From NCBI RefSeq assembly GCF_048544455.1, contig NC_133536.1, positions 201,131,325-201,195,324 of the forward strand: 64,000 nucleotides of DNA, given 5' to 3'. Source of the DNA: Silene latifolia (taxonomy: Eukaryota > Streptophyta > Magnoliopsida > Caryophyllales > Caryophyllaceae). Under the pieces are notes generated by a model. It ran no database searches. It had not been told where the DNA came from and was given only the letters and a program-made list of their open reading frames with translations. Below are positions 12,490 to 25,806 of this stretch, in pieces. Within the stretch, counting starts at the first letter, position 1. Every line of letters starts with the position of its first letter. The translations under genes were made by a program, and so were the position numbers.

Positions 12490-14348
12490 AAGTAACATGA
12501 ATTCATCATCTTCAACAAGTGATGACTTTAACCTCCTAGGTTTTGAATAAACGTCGTCTTACACAAAACGTACAAAACATCTCATGTAACCAAGAAAGAC
12601 CAGTTTCTTGCGACATACAATTCCTTTGTGGCTCTTGAATAATTTCTCCCACTCTTTCTTCTAGAAATAAACTTGTATTCTAGAAAGACAACTTCACGAG
12701 CCGCAAACCCGTTGTACTCGTGAGTGGGGATAAGGAAAAATGAGCATTTATTTCTTTTGAAAACTTACAAACATGGTACTGTACCATTTCATATCTCATA
12801 TGAATCGTTTAGATTTAGTGGAAAAACAATTTAGACAAAATGATAAAATCCCCAAAATTAGATCAAGTAACTCAAGGTAACTTGATTAAGGTCCAAACCA
12901 TATCGAATAGCGTTTTATTTCTTCATCCAATCACATATTATCCCATAATGCGTGCTAAGAGAGATTAATTTGTGATACTATATCACATTTCCTTTGGCTT
13001 ATATCAAAGTATTCACTTTGATAATCTCATCACGACTAAATCGTGATTCCTTGAACTCTTGAACTTCTTCAAAGATTTCTCTATTTATCTTATTAAGTGA
13101 ACACATTAGCGTCAACTTAAATCGTTGGTAAAAGAAAATGATCAACCTATTTTGGATCAATGATTTACAACCTCGATCCCCTTTTCAACCAAAAGGCATG
13201 ATACATCTTGCTTTGAATACAAGATACGCATATACCATAAGATCTAATGGTTTCAAGAGTACTCGATAACTCTTTGCGTTCATCATTCCAGAATCTAAGG
13301 TTTAATCTTGGGTTACCAATTTGACTCTTGCATCATCTACATGATGTAACATTCTAGTTTGGTTTAGAATATATTCACCTTGATAATGGGCTAGCGATAC
13401 ATCAAATCGTGGTGTATAGGGTAACAAAAATGAAACCTCTTTTGTATCTTAACAAGATTATATTCTTATTCAGAGTTTATGCACATAATAGTCATAATTA
13501 AGTACAACTTTAAACCCAAAACTAGATTGAGTACACAATGAATCTATCTCTCAACATCATTGTTGCTAGTCGTCATATTCTAATCATCCTATGTATCAAA
13601 TACAATGATGAAAACCACCACCGGTTTCTAATATTGACGAATTAGTACTAGCAAAATTTATGTTAATCGTATAAACATTTAAAGAAGAAGGTCTCATTAG
13701 ATGTCCCACAACTAACTTGTTGATTCTTCAATAATTTGGGGTAGTTTCCTTTCTAGCGTCCAACAATTAAGACAATGGAAACTTTATTGGTCTGGATTGA
13801 TAGGTTTAGTATCGTTATTCTCAATAACTTTACTTTTACCATTACCTTGTATCAATTCCATTCTAATTTTACTTCTTTGAACTTCGTCCTTTTCTTAACG
13901 GTTTAAGAAAATGCTCCCACTTATATCAATGAGTCTTTGCTTAGAGAAGCAAAATTGAATTTCATGAAGACTACTCTTCAATCCATTTGTTTAGTCTTAA
14001 AACTTTCATTGAAGTGGTTGCGGTATTTTGGTTAATTTTGATTTCAAACAAATCTAGTTACCAAAATGATGTAACGTTTCAAAGTACTAAACTCAATTAA
14101 GCATATGAGAAACAATTCATTGTAAGTAGATATGTTAGTCAAGAATCAAAAACCCTTTTGATCATGAATAACTTTTATCTATACTCTTCACAAGAGATCC
14201 TTCCAATGGATAACACGAGGTTTTAGAAGAAAATTCATATTTGTCTTTAGTTACGATATTTTAATGGAGATATTGTACTATAATCGAAATGATATCGTAT
14301 AATTTGAGGTAAAGAAATAGAACAATATGATAACGGAATAATGAAAAC
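12490..14348 (-). other. interior of element B, second segment
   Basis: Non-coding sequence between the CACTA element and solo LTR C. Dense stops on both strands and no known motif. Confidence 0.55.
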
Positions 14349-15481
14349 AAAACTGTAACACCCCCATACTCCAAGTGCCTTACCAGGACCACCCAGGTAT
14401 AAAAATGTTACCATCTCGGTTCCCCGAGGTAATGATAATCATAAGACAATAACGAAACAACATTTAAATAGTATAAGTTTAGTGAATAAGATACAATCCA
14501 AAACCAAATACCAAAATACGGTTACATGTTCTCAAAACCACTGCCTACTCAACTAATGAAATGTTTAACAACTACTCAGGCTACAGCGGAAGACTCTATC
14601 ATCTGAAAGTGGCACATCCCAGCTATCCCATATAACTCGACTCATACCTGCTCAACAACTGCTCACCATCCCCGAATGGATCACCACAGTTTTTAAAACA
14701 ATAAACGGGGTCAGTACTAATCACATAATTTATATAATCCAACAACACAACAAACAACACAGCTCAATCGTCACAGATATATTCCGAACTCCACAATACT
14801 GACTACACACTAAAGTGTGTAGCCCTGCCAGAGTGCCAATCGCAACAGGTCACTCCACGCCGCCAGTGGGGGACCGCAGTCGTTCCCACCTAATACCCGC
14901 TCATCTCCGTTGAGCGATAAACCCAAATTCCTTAATGTGCACATCCCTTCTGTGGCGGGTTCCACAGAAGGCGAATAATGGGCGTGAAGCCACTCCCGCA
15001 AGTGACTCCACTCAGCCAGGGACGCGCCCCGAAAAACACAGATAGATACAAAAATCACAACTACTAAACAACAATCAACACCAACAACCGTCACAATACT
15101 TGTACGATAACAATCAACAAACACAAATCACCACCAACACATTATGGGACTAATACTGAGTAGGGAAACTCTACCTGGAAAGCAACACAGTCAGACGATC
15201 TCAACAGTTGTTATCAAAAGGCCTCTTCTACGAATCCTCCTCCTAACATACAATCATATGATTACTACCAATCAAGAAAAACAACAAAACCCCCAAATCC
15301 CCAAATTAGGTTTTAACTAACTTTAACGAAATAGCATAAAAACAGTACGTAAATCTTACCCTCGACGCAAGGATTAAAAAGGTATAAAGAAAGACGAATT
15401 CCGGCCTTCCAAGCTCCGGGATTTGCCATTAATGCGATTGATGCGAAGAACGTAGATTGTTTTCACTTTTGAAAGTAATTA

Positions 15482-18172
15482 TGTAACACCCCGGTTTATA
15501 AAAGAAGTCCTCGTCAAGACATTCCCTCATAAAACGGACTGTTACCATCTCGGTTTCCCGAGGTAGTGAATAACAAATTAAACTCCAAGGCAATTTATAT
15601 AATATTTTAACTTAATTATTACAATTTCTCTTTTCAAATTAAATTACAAGAACTGACGTAAATAAAAGTGAAGTCTTCTAGATGATGATCTAGCTACTAG
15701 GTCGTCTGATCCAGTGTCTCACGCCCATCAAGCTCCCGTCCTATCTCTTAAACTCCGCAAGTCTGCTCGCCAATATTTGGGTCGTCACAGGTGTTCACGA
15801 ATACACAGGGTCAACCGCGAGGTTGAGTAGGGAAAACAATAAAACAATAAAATATGATATGCATGATACTCCGCCACCTCCATCTCCATCTCAACTCATC
15901 ACACACATCTCATAACCCGGACAACCCAGCCATACCGATCCCCGGCAGACTATAAATATCGACCGAAGTCGATCTGCCAGCTCAACAGCTGAGGACACCA
16001 GGGCAAGTCTGCGAGAACCCGCCCGGCCTTATCACAACATCACATCGTATCTCAACACCGTCACCACCACATCATCCTCCAACTCCAATGCATATGAAAT
16101 GCTCAACAGTAATTAATGCAATGCAATATGTATATAAATCACTGAACTGATAAATCATAAAGTCATGCCAGTTACCCGATGTTGTGACATCATACTCAAT
16201 ACGATCAAATCAATCAATCACCTTCCCGAATATAAATGATAACGTAATTCAACCACAATGAAACAAGTCAACACAATTCGATCAATAACGATAATAGGAC
16301 AAGTGTATTTCCCTACCTCAAAGTGCCAGCAATCCAATTAAGCAGTTAAGCAGTCCAGAAAATAAAGCAATGAATTTGATAATTGATCCTTCACGAATTC
16401 GTCACCTAAAACAATTATAATATTTATAATTACTAACTACTAAATATAGAAATCTCCTAAAATGGAAACTTTCCCAATATAGTAACTTTCCTCTTTTAAC
16501 AAACCCGACTCAGAACCCGACTTGAATTATTAAATGTCTCGGGAATAATTTATTTAGATAACTCGGGATTTAAATTAAATACTGATATATAAAGATTAAA
16601 TGAATTATACGATTTAGAAGTACCCGAATCAATCCTTAAACAACTCAAACAATCCCGACTCAAACCCGTCTCTAATTATATTAAATAATTCGGGAATTAT
16701 ATTAATTAATCATTTAAAGGACTCGGGAATTAAATTAAGTAATTAATTTAATGAATTAACGATTTAAGACAAACCCGAATCAAACATAAAATAATTCAAC
16801 AACCCGATTTAAACTCGTCTTTAATTATTTTAATACACTCGGAATATTAAATTATTTAATTAAAAGTACGACCGAGTAATAAATTATAATGATTAAACTA
16901 CGTCAAAACCCGTTTCAAATATAAAAACAACTCGTCATCAATCCCTACCCCTTCACACACGCCTACACCCCTACAAACACCACCTGAACCACCACGAAAA
17001 CCACCGCACCTGGTCCCCACTTCGTCCCCACCACTGACAACCAACCCCACCCTGGTCGACTGCCGCCGGCGAGTCGAACCAGGGTCGTCACCTGACCGGG
17101 TTCACCCCCACACCTCACCACACACCCTATTTACGCGACTCACCACCACCGCAACCATCACTCGTCCCCTGCCATACCACCACCATTCCACTCGTCATCA
17201 ACCCACCAACACAGACACCGTGGCACCACCATTCCGACCTCCCCCGAGTCCACGGTGGTGCCACCCCAACACTACTCGTCTAACTCGCCTGAAAAACCCG
17301 CATCATAACCCGTTTACCACTCCCTGTCGCTGCTCCCTTTTACCGCCACTATCACCACCGACAACCACCCTAAACACCACCCCTTCACTCGTCACTCATC
17401 ACCCACTTCCCTCACCCCGTCAACAACCACCAGCCTTACCACTATAGGACACGAAGCAACCACTAAAAAACCCGACTTTAATATGCGAAAAACAGAGGAG
17501 AGTTGAACCTTTACCTTTCCTGCCGCCATAGCCGCCACCACGGCCACCCTCAGACGTCAACAATAGCTCCTACCCCATCCCTGCTGCACCGTCAACAACC
17601 CAGGCATTTTCTCTCTCTCTCTCGTTTTGCGTGAAAGGTAAGATTGGATCTAAGAAAGTAGGAAGGCTGGTTGTCCTTGTGTTGGCATTTTCACGGTTGG
17701 TACTTAGTATAGTAGTAAGATTATGGTACTTAATATTATTTAAGATTAGAGTATGGTACTAATATTATTTAAGATTAGAGTATGGTAGTGTATGAGTTGG
17801 ATTAGGTGTAAAGAAGGAAAAAGAAAGAAAAAGAAAGAAAAAGGAAGCATGGGTAGTAGTAGTAATCATGCAAAGTAGTATTAATAATTTAATAATAATA
17901 TTAGAATAATAATAATATATAATAATAATAATATTTATAATAAAGATATTTTATTAAAAGTCGAATTCCATATAAACCCGTCACAATTAACTTATATCGA
18001 TACAACGTGGTTAAATAAAATAATTTACGTAATTATCGACTCACCAATTATCTCGCCTTAATTAGTAATATAAAATGTATAATAATTAATATATACTAAT
18101 ATCGGTTTAATAATATCCGTTTAATTCAATAATATCCGTTTAATTTATTATATAAAAATATGGGGTATTACA
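15482..18172 (-). repeat. LTR of element D, left copy
   Basis: Near-identical to 20665-23354. The middle (about 16900-17600) is C-rich and low in stops, which yields proline-rich chance ORFs. Another part (17800-17960) is AT-rich with AATAAT and AAAGAAAG simple repeats. Confidence 0.92.
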
Positions 18173-20664
18173 GTCTTCCCCCCTTAAAATGAACTTCGTC
18201 CCGAAGTTCGCTCCCATACTCAAACCTCAAAAGGGTATTGTATATCGTACTTACGGACGTCACGTATTTCTAACTTGGTTAACACGCCATTTTGACACAT
18301 CAATTAAACATAACAAAAACGAAATGTTACATTCTGCCCTCCTAAAAATAAACTTCGTCCCGAAGTTTAACTCATCATTTTCTTAATCCAATTAACTACA
18401 ACTAATAACTACCTGCGAACACAAATGTATAACTATATAATCATATGAGAACACCATCATCTTCCACCTAAATTCCGATCTCAAACTCAAATAACTCAAT
18501 CACCATGGTCTCACTGGACCGCAAATGTAACTCGGCACAAAGGCCCCACAACTCAATACCGGTAGTTTAACTACACTCTCCTTTTTCACATCAACCAACT
18601 AACAGAAGTAGGACAAAACATATGGGACTTATTTGCATAGGTAACCTCACAACGAAACATCAACTTGGTCAAAACTACAATCTACAAACGAGTGCAAATT
18701 AAGCGTTAAGATTTTACAATCCTCCCCAACTAAAAACATGGTTACGTCCTCGTAACCTTCATTATTATAACCAAAGTTCTCAACTACTGCCAACCACTGA
18801 AAGAGGCTACTGTTACAGTAAAAATCATTAGTAACTCATTCATCTCACCAATTATCGTAATCTTATACCTTAGAGATATAGGGAATCAATCAACCTTAGA
18901 AAAGAATTAGGGTCAACACTTGATAAATCGATTTATGAAAATTTATAACCTAATAGGTCCAATCTGACTTTCCTTTACTTATTGTACAGATTTAGGTCAA
19001 GACACAGAATCACCGATAAATGAAGACAACCAGTTTCGACATTCGTAACTAACCACAACCCACCTATTCGTTACATGAATGAACAACATGACTAAATTAA
19101 TCCACTACTTGTGACTCCGTTCTAGTTTCTTTCCCCAGACTTGCAATTATCATGAACCATACAATCAGACACTGGCTGGAAATTTCACTCCGAATCTATA
19201 CTCACACGACAAAATTTAGCTTCATTTTCAAAACTTTTACCTTCCTACTGGACGGTGAATAAAGTTCTTAACATAATTCTTAATAATATATTTCACCCCT
19301 TGATTAGAAATCAATTTAAGCTTATTTAATTTTACTCATACTATAATGCCAACAATGTTATCAACTAAGTTTTAATTTTATCACTTGTTAAGATACATAA
19401 CTACTGAACATGCGTGCTACTACCGTCATATAAAACATTATAAATTCCCATTACTAAGGCTCATGAATTACTCAAACCATTATCTGAAAACTCAACCTAG
19501 AACACACATTTTACATGTTTTGATTTACGTTGTAACTCCCAAAATCACGAATAAATAACTGTTCGATTAAAACTTGATTCATATTACTTTTATAAAACAC
19601 GATGAGTTCAAAACACAGGGAAAAATAACTAAGTTTAAAGCACCAGAATTCCATTTTTAAAGAATTTTACAACTTAGTTGGTCCAACAAACATGTGACAG
19701 CTATTGGTCCACGACTTGGGCCAGTTTGGAAAACTTATCATTTAATATTGAAACATCAAGATTTTTCGTGGCTTATTAATTTGAAAACATATGCGAATCT
19801 TCCGATCGATGGAGTTGGATTTATGAGAAAATTATTAATACAATTTAAATGAGGATTTTATAAAATCATTGGTCAAACATCACTGCACGGAAACTTCCTA
19901 ACCACAGTTCACTAAAGTATTTATTACTCCTAGTCTGTATATCCTATAAGCGTGAAACAGACGCCAAACGATCACTAACTCACGAGGCTATCTCTCATAA
20001 AATTTTCATTGTTGGGTAAGAAACAGAAAAGAATTGGTAGTGAGGTCAATTAAAGGGTAACACCAACCAGAACAAGTTTCATCACTAAGTCTTTCATTTC
20101 CTATGTCCCAATTCTTACAACTATACTATCGCTACTAACCCATACCAACTTAGATCTCACACTGTACTTACGTAAACATGTACCCCATAGAATCCTTTCG
20201 CATCTCGATCTACTCATTACATCTAAATCACGATTGTGATGACTAAAGATATGAAATTCTATCGTGTTTCTTATTACTATCTCAAGACTATACTAGCATG
20301 GCTTTGGGATCACATAACCGCATATTACTTAGTCATAGTAGTACTATCAACACATCATTCATACAAATTACTTACCGTAGCGTTATCCTGCAATAATCAA
20401 TGTATCAATCAGTCAACACTTAGGCAACGATATATGAATTTCTGTTCAACCTCAAGCAACTTTCTACCCTTTCTCTCATATACCCTCAGGTTGTCCGAGT
20501 CAAACTGAGAGGGCCACTGGTTCGGTGTGAGGGGGCCCCTAACTCAAACCTTACCGTAGTGTGCTCCTAACAGTTCTATCCCGGGGTTCATTTTATTTAG
20601 ACACATCCTATGTTCATTGGGCTCATTGGTTTAGGCCTGAGGATCGTTCGCTCTGATACCACTT
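18173..20664 (-). other. interior of element D, no coding
   Basis: About 2.5 kb between polypurine tract and primer site. Only chance ORFs occur (for example 20236-20508). An inverted pair around AACTTCG...CGAAGTT appears near 18188-18210 and again near 18352-18370. Confidence 0.6.
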
Positions 20665-23354
20665 TGTAACACCCCGGTTTATAAAAGAAGTCCTCGTCAA
20701 GACATTCCCTCATAAAACGGACTGTTACCATCTCGGTTTCCCGAGGTAGTGAATAACAAATTAAACTCCAAGGCAATTTATATAATATTTTAACTTAATT
20801 ATTACAATTTCTCTTTTCAAATTAAATTACAAGAACTGACGTAAATAAAAGTGAAGTCTTCTAGATGATGATCTAGCTACTAGGTCGTCTGATCCAGTGT
20901 CTCACGCCCATCAAGCTCCCGTCCTATCTCTTAAACCTGTCAAGTCTGCTCGCCAATATTTGGGTCGTCACAGGTGTTCACGAATACACAGGGTCAACCG
21001 CGAGGTTGAGTAGGGAAAACAATAAAACAATAAAATATGATATGCATGATACTCCGCCACCTCCATCTCCATCTCAACTCATCACACACATCTCATAACC
21101 CGGACAACCCAGCCATACCGATCCCCGGCAGACTATAAATATCGACCGAAGTCGATCTGCCAGCTCAACAGCTGAGGACACCAGGGCAAGTCCTGCAGAA
21201 CCCGCCTGGGCCTTATCACAACATCACATCGTATCTCAACACCGTCACCACCACATCATCCTCCAACTCCAATGCATATGAAATGCTCAACAGTAATTAA
21301 TGCAATGCAATATGTATATAAATCACTGAACTGATAAATCATAAAGTCATGCCAGTTACCCGATGTTGTGACATCATACTCAATACGATCAAATCAATCA
21401 ATCACCTTCCCGAATATAAATGATAACGTAATTCAACCACAATGAAACAAGTCAACACAATTCGATCAATAACGATAATAGGACAAGTGTATTTCCCTAC
21501 CTCAAAGTGCCAGCAATCCAATTAAGCAGTTAAGCAGTCCCGAAAATAAAGCAATGAATTTGATAATTGATCCTTCACGAATTCGTCACCTAAAACAATT
21601 ATAATATTTATAATTACTAACTACTAAATATAGAAATCTCCTAAAATGGAAACTTTCCCAATATAGTAACTTTCCTCTTTTAACAAACCCGACTCAGAAC
21701 CCGACTTGAATTATTAAATGTCTCGGGAATAATTTATTTAGATAACTCGGGATTTAAATTAAATACTGATATATAAAGATTAAATGAATTATACGATTTA
21801 GAAGTACCCGAATCAATCCTTAAACAACTCAAACAATCCCGACTCAAACCCGTCTCTAATTATATTAAATAATTCGGGAATTATATTAATTAATCATTTA
21901 AAGGACTCGGGAATTAAATTAAGTAATTAATTTAATGAATTAACGATTTAAGACAAACCCGAATCAAACATAAAATAATTCAACAACCCGATTTAAACTC
22001 GTCTTTAATTATTTTAATACACTCGGAATATTAAATTATTTAATTAAAAGTACGACCGAGTAATAAATTATAATGATTAAACTACGTCAAAACCCGTTTC
22101 AAATATAAAAACAACTCGTCATCAATCCCTACCCCTTCACACACGCCTACACCCCTACAAACACCACCTGAACCACCACGAAAACCACCGCACCTGGTCC
22201 CCACTTCGTCCCCACCACTGACAACCAACCCCACCCTGGTCGACTGCCGCCGGCGAGTCGAACCAGGGTCGTCACCTGACCGGGTTCACCCCCACACCTC
22301 ACCACACACCCTATTTACGCGACTCACCACCACCGCAACCATCACTCGTCCCCTGCCATACCACCACCATTCCACTCGTCATCAACCCACCAACACAGAC
22401 ACCGTGGCACCACCATTCCGACCTCCCCGAGTCCACGGTGGCCCACCCCAACACTACTCGTCTAACTCGCCTGAAAAACCCGCATCATAACCCGTTTACC
22501 ACTCCCTGTCGCTGCTCCCTTTTACCGCCACTATCACCACCGACAACCACCCTAAACACCACCCCTTCACTCGTCACTCATCACCCACTTCCCTCACCCC
22601 GTCAACAACCACCAGCCTTACCACTATAGGACACGAAGCAACCACTAAAAAACCCGACTTTAATATGCGAAAAACAGAGGAGAGTTGAACCTTTACCTTT
22701 CCTGCCGCCATAGCCGCCACCACGGCCACCCTCAGACGTCAACAATAGCTCCTACCCCATCCCTGCTGCACCGTCAACAACCCAGGCATTTTCTCTCTCT
22801 CTCTCGTTTTGCGTGAAAGGTAAGATTGGATCTAAGAAAGTAGGAAGGCTGGTTGTCCTTGTGTTGGCATTTTCACGGTTGGTACTTAGTATAGTAGTAA
22901 GATTATGGTACTTAATATTATTTAAGATTAGAGTATGGTACTAATATTATTTAAGATTAGAGTATGGTAGTGTATGAGTTGGATTAGGTGTAAAGAAGGA
23001 AAAAGAAAGAAAAAGAAAGAAAAAGGAAGCATGGGTAGTAGTAGTAATCATGCAAAGTAGTATTAATAATTTAATAATAATATTAGAATAATAATAATAT
23101 ATAATAATAATAATATTTATAATAAAGATATTTTATTAAAAGTCGAATTCCATATAAACCCGTCACAATTAACTTATATCGATACAACGTGGTTAAATAA
23201 AATAATTTACGTAATTATCGACTCACCAATTATCTCGCCTTAATTAGTAATATAAAATGTATAATAATTAATATATACTAATATCGGTTTAATAATATCC
23301 GTTTAATTCAATAATATCCGTTTAATTTATTATATAAAAATATGGGGTATTACA
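20665..23354 (-). repeat. LTR of element D, right copy
   Basis: The partner of the left LTR, with the same ends. The few differences seen are short patches near 20935, 21195 and 22430. Confidence 0.92.
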
Positions 23355-23454
23355 AATTAGGTTTGTAAAAGTGTATTAAGAAAGTGACGGAAGTGATTAT
23401 ATATTAAATCGCATTATTAACAAAACCCGACAAATCATCCCCCCGTAAACCGGC

Positions 23455-23602
23455 TACTCGATCGAGTAGCTGACATACTCGATCGAGTGCCGCCTACTCG
23501 ATCAAGTATCGAGGTTACTCGATCGAGTACTCAACAGGTCAGAAACTGTTTTAAATCGCAAAACACCCTTACTCGACAGAGTAAGGCCCACTCGATAGAG
23601 TA
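23455..23602. repeat. cluster of six 14-bp palindromic sites in solo LTR C
   Basis: Copies of TACTCGATCGAGTA or close variants start at 23455, 23476, 23495, 23516, 23570 and 23589. The first four are spaced 21, 19 and 21 bp apart, and the last two 19 bp apart. The sites are self-complementary. They lie within 180 bp of the LTR end. No array of unique spacers is present. Confidence 0.8.
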
Positions 23603-23637
23603 CCCATAGTCTCATAAAACCGTAGTATTACAAAAAC

Positions 23638-25792
23638 ATTCATCGTTATAATAATTCGTGTAAATAATTTGACAAGTATGAGCATTTATATAGTGACCTC
23701 TACCCAACTATTATAAATGATTCAGAGATCCAAATTCATATTAACTTGGGACGGGGTAGCCGATTCATCCCTTATCAATATAACTCGGTGAATTAACTCT
23801 TTAATCGATTCTACTTTTAGAACTCTCGGTCGATAAAATTACTCTAATATTTATCTATAGCCCGGAACACATGCGACTACGGTCACGAATAATTCCGTTG
23901 AGCTCAATCCAAATTTCGAATAAATGTGTCCATGATCCAAATTCACATTAACTTGGGCACGGGGTAGCCGATTCATCCCTTATCAATATGAATTCGGTGG
24001 ATAGACATTTATCATCCTCTTCCCCTACGTAACAAGGTTTGTACCCCGGTGTGGCCGAGCGCACTCCCTCACGAAATAGGTTTTCATGGTTTCTACTTTT
24101 TGGTAAGGCTAAGTCTCAATTGTTTATTTTAGCGAGTGGTCATGTCAATTTATTATCTATCACGTTTTAAGTGAACTAAAGCGGTGAACTACGATAATTT
24201 TAATTGACACGGTCGATAAACTCGATTTAAAATGCATGTTTAGTTATGGCGATTTAGAGATGCATGCAACATATAAATAAAATGCAAAGCATAAAAAAAA
24301 ATCCTAGTATGGCCTTCCTAAAATAGTAAATCTAATTAACTATTACAAATTCGGAAACCAACTCCTTGCTCCCTTGAACTTCGGTCTTGGCACGCATTTT
24401 AAGGCAACACCGTCTTTGATGGACCGTCTTCTCGAATGGCACCGACTTCAAGGAATTCCGGAATAATTAAATTACAAAATGAATTACATAATTTCCTATT
24501 ATACATTTGTAATTAAAAAAAAAATCTATTAAACTACAAAACGGTGATGCGAGATCACAATAATTACAACCGAATCGATATTCCCATACATTTCGGATAA
24601 TACCAATTAAAAACTAAGGCCATACTAAGTAAAATTGCATAATTCAAAAATTACATAAAATTAAAATATGACTATCATAAATAAAATGCATCATTATAAT
24701 ATGTATGAACATGCTAAATTTTATGTTAAATCGCCTTTAAAGAGCCAATATCGTATATTAATCGGTTTTTATGGATTTGCGTGATTTAACCTTTTAAAAT
24801 CACAATAATTACATAAATTCATATTTATGTACAAGTTAATTACCCTAACCATCTTAGGACTCAAAATTAGTCTCCACTAATATTTTGACAATAATTAACC
24901 TTGATTTCTTAATATTGTTCATAAATGGACCTAAAAATACAAAATTATGCTATAAACTTCAAATTAAATTATAAAAATTTCAAATAAATTTGAAATTTGA
25001 AATTTAAACTCATGAACATTCTGGAACAAATACCATAACACTCATAATGTTCAAAACTTAGGTTAAAAATTTCGAAAATTTATCGAGAAAAACTATGTTG
25101 CGGTTTATCGGTTTTAACAATTATGACCATAAAAAAAATGAGAAAAATTATTTTTTCAACTTTTCACTTTTAGATCTTAAATATATGATAAAATTCAATA
25201 TGTGACGTTTTTCCTTTAGTCATGAAGTATGTTTTAGCATTATTACTAATTATAGTCACTATTTATGTGATTTTTCATCAAAAATTCATAAATCATGCAT
25301 AAAGACTTCATTATAGCCAAATATTTTACACACATCTTGTAAAATTGTATGTGACAATATAATAAATTTCCATGAACAGATTCGAAATATAACTCATATT
25401 AACCTATTTACCCATTTAAATATGATTTTAACTTGAAAAATCCATATTTCGAGCAAAACAACTCATTTTATTATGAAAATTTACAACCCATCAGTAGATA
25501 ATATATGTGAAAATATATCCAAAAACCACCTAAAAATTCAAAGTTTAGCTATTTTTCGTCCAAAAATGACATTTTTATCATAAAAATCACATTTTAATGC
25601 CAATAATATATAAAATGAACAATAAAAATCCATAAATAAACCAAAATGTCCTAAAAATCAATTAGGGCCAGAAACTTTTAACATGCAAAATTATTTCATG
25701 ATTTATCTTCATAAATGCTAAATAACAAGTTTTATATGTTAATTAAATTAACTCGGAAAAACTAACCCGATCTTGCATGCAACAACCATAAA
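23638..25792 (-). other. interior of element B, third segment
   Basis: Non-coding sequence between solo LTR C and the primer site of B. It holds two diverged copies of a segment around ATCCAAATTCA and GGGGTAGCCGATTCATCC (near 23729-23770 and 23937-23980). Otherwise it is AT-rich with no usable frame. Confidence 0.5.
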
Positions 25793-25804
25793 GCTCTGAT
25801 ACCA
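25793..25804 (-). other. primer-binding site of element B
   Basis: GCTCTGATACCA on the + strand is TGGTATCAGAGC on the element's strand, complementary to the 3' end of plant initiator tRNA-Met. It is separated from the LTR by two bases. It fixes the orientation of B. Confidence 0.88.
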
Positions 25805-25806
25805 CT

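Larger units (their letters stand above)
15482..23354 (-). mobile_element. LTR retrotransposon D, Ty3/gypsy-like, non-autonomous
   Basis: LTRs of 2691 and 2690 bp (15482-18172 and 20665-23354) run TGTAACACCCCG...GGGGTATTACA and sit in solo LTR C with a 5-bp duplication AATTA (15477-15481 and 23355-23359). The initiator tRNA-Met primer site (GCTCTGATACCA on +, 20650-20661) is beside the right LTR. The polypurine tract (AAGGGGGGAAGAC on the minus strand, 18173-18185) is beside the left one, so D reads on the minus strand. The interior is only about 2.5 kb and non-coding. The LTRs differ at only a few small patches by eye, so D is the youngest of the stack. The palindromic GAACTTCGGGACGAAGTTC sequence before the tract is typical of plant gypsy chromoviruses. 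Confidence 0.92.
14354..23632. mobile_element. solo LTR C, split by element D
   Basis: A single LTR-like unit begins TGTAACACCCCC at 14354 and ends GTATTACA at 23632. A 5-bp duplication AAAAC lies on both sides (14349-14353 and 23633-23637). Removing D and its extra duplication leaves about 1.4 kb (14354-15481 plus 23360-23632) with no internal region, as expected after recombination between the two LTRs of a full element. The TGTAACACCCC start is common in plant Ty3/gypsy chromovirus LTRs, which is the likely family. Near its right end is a cluster of 14-bp palindromes, listed separately. Confidence 0.87.

Noticed and set aside
14810-15124. 104-residue minus-strand ORF
   Set aside because: Falls within solo LTR C with no protein-like motif, and the frame is explained by low stop density in C-rich sequence.
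17220-17447. Proline-rich ORF, repeated at 22438-22629
   Set aside because: Both copies lie in the LTRs of D, in a CCACC-rich tract. Composition alone keeps the frame open.
23455-23602. Possible CRISPR-like array
   Set aside because: Repeats are 14-bp palindromes with spacers of only 5-7 bp, in a plant LTR; not a CRISPR.
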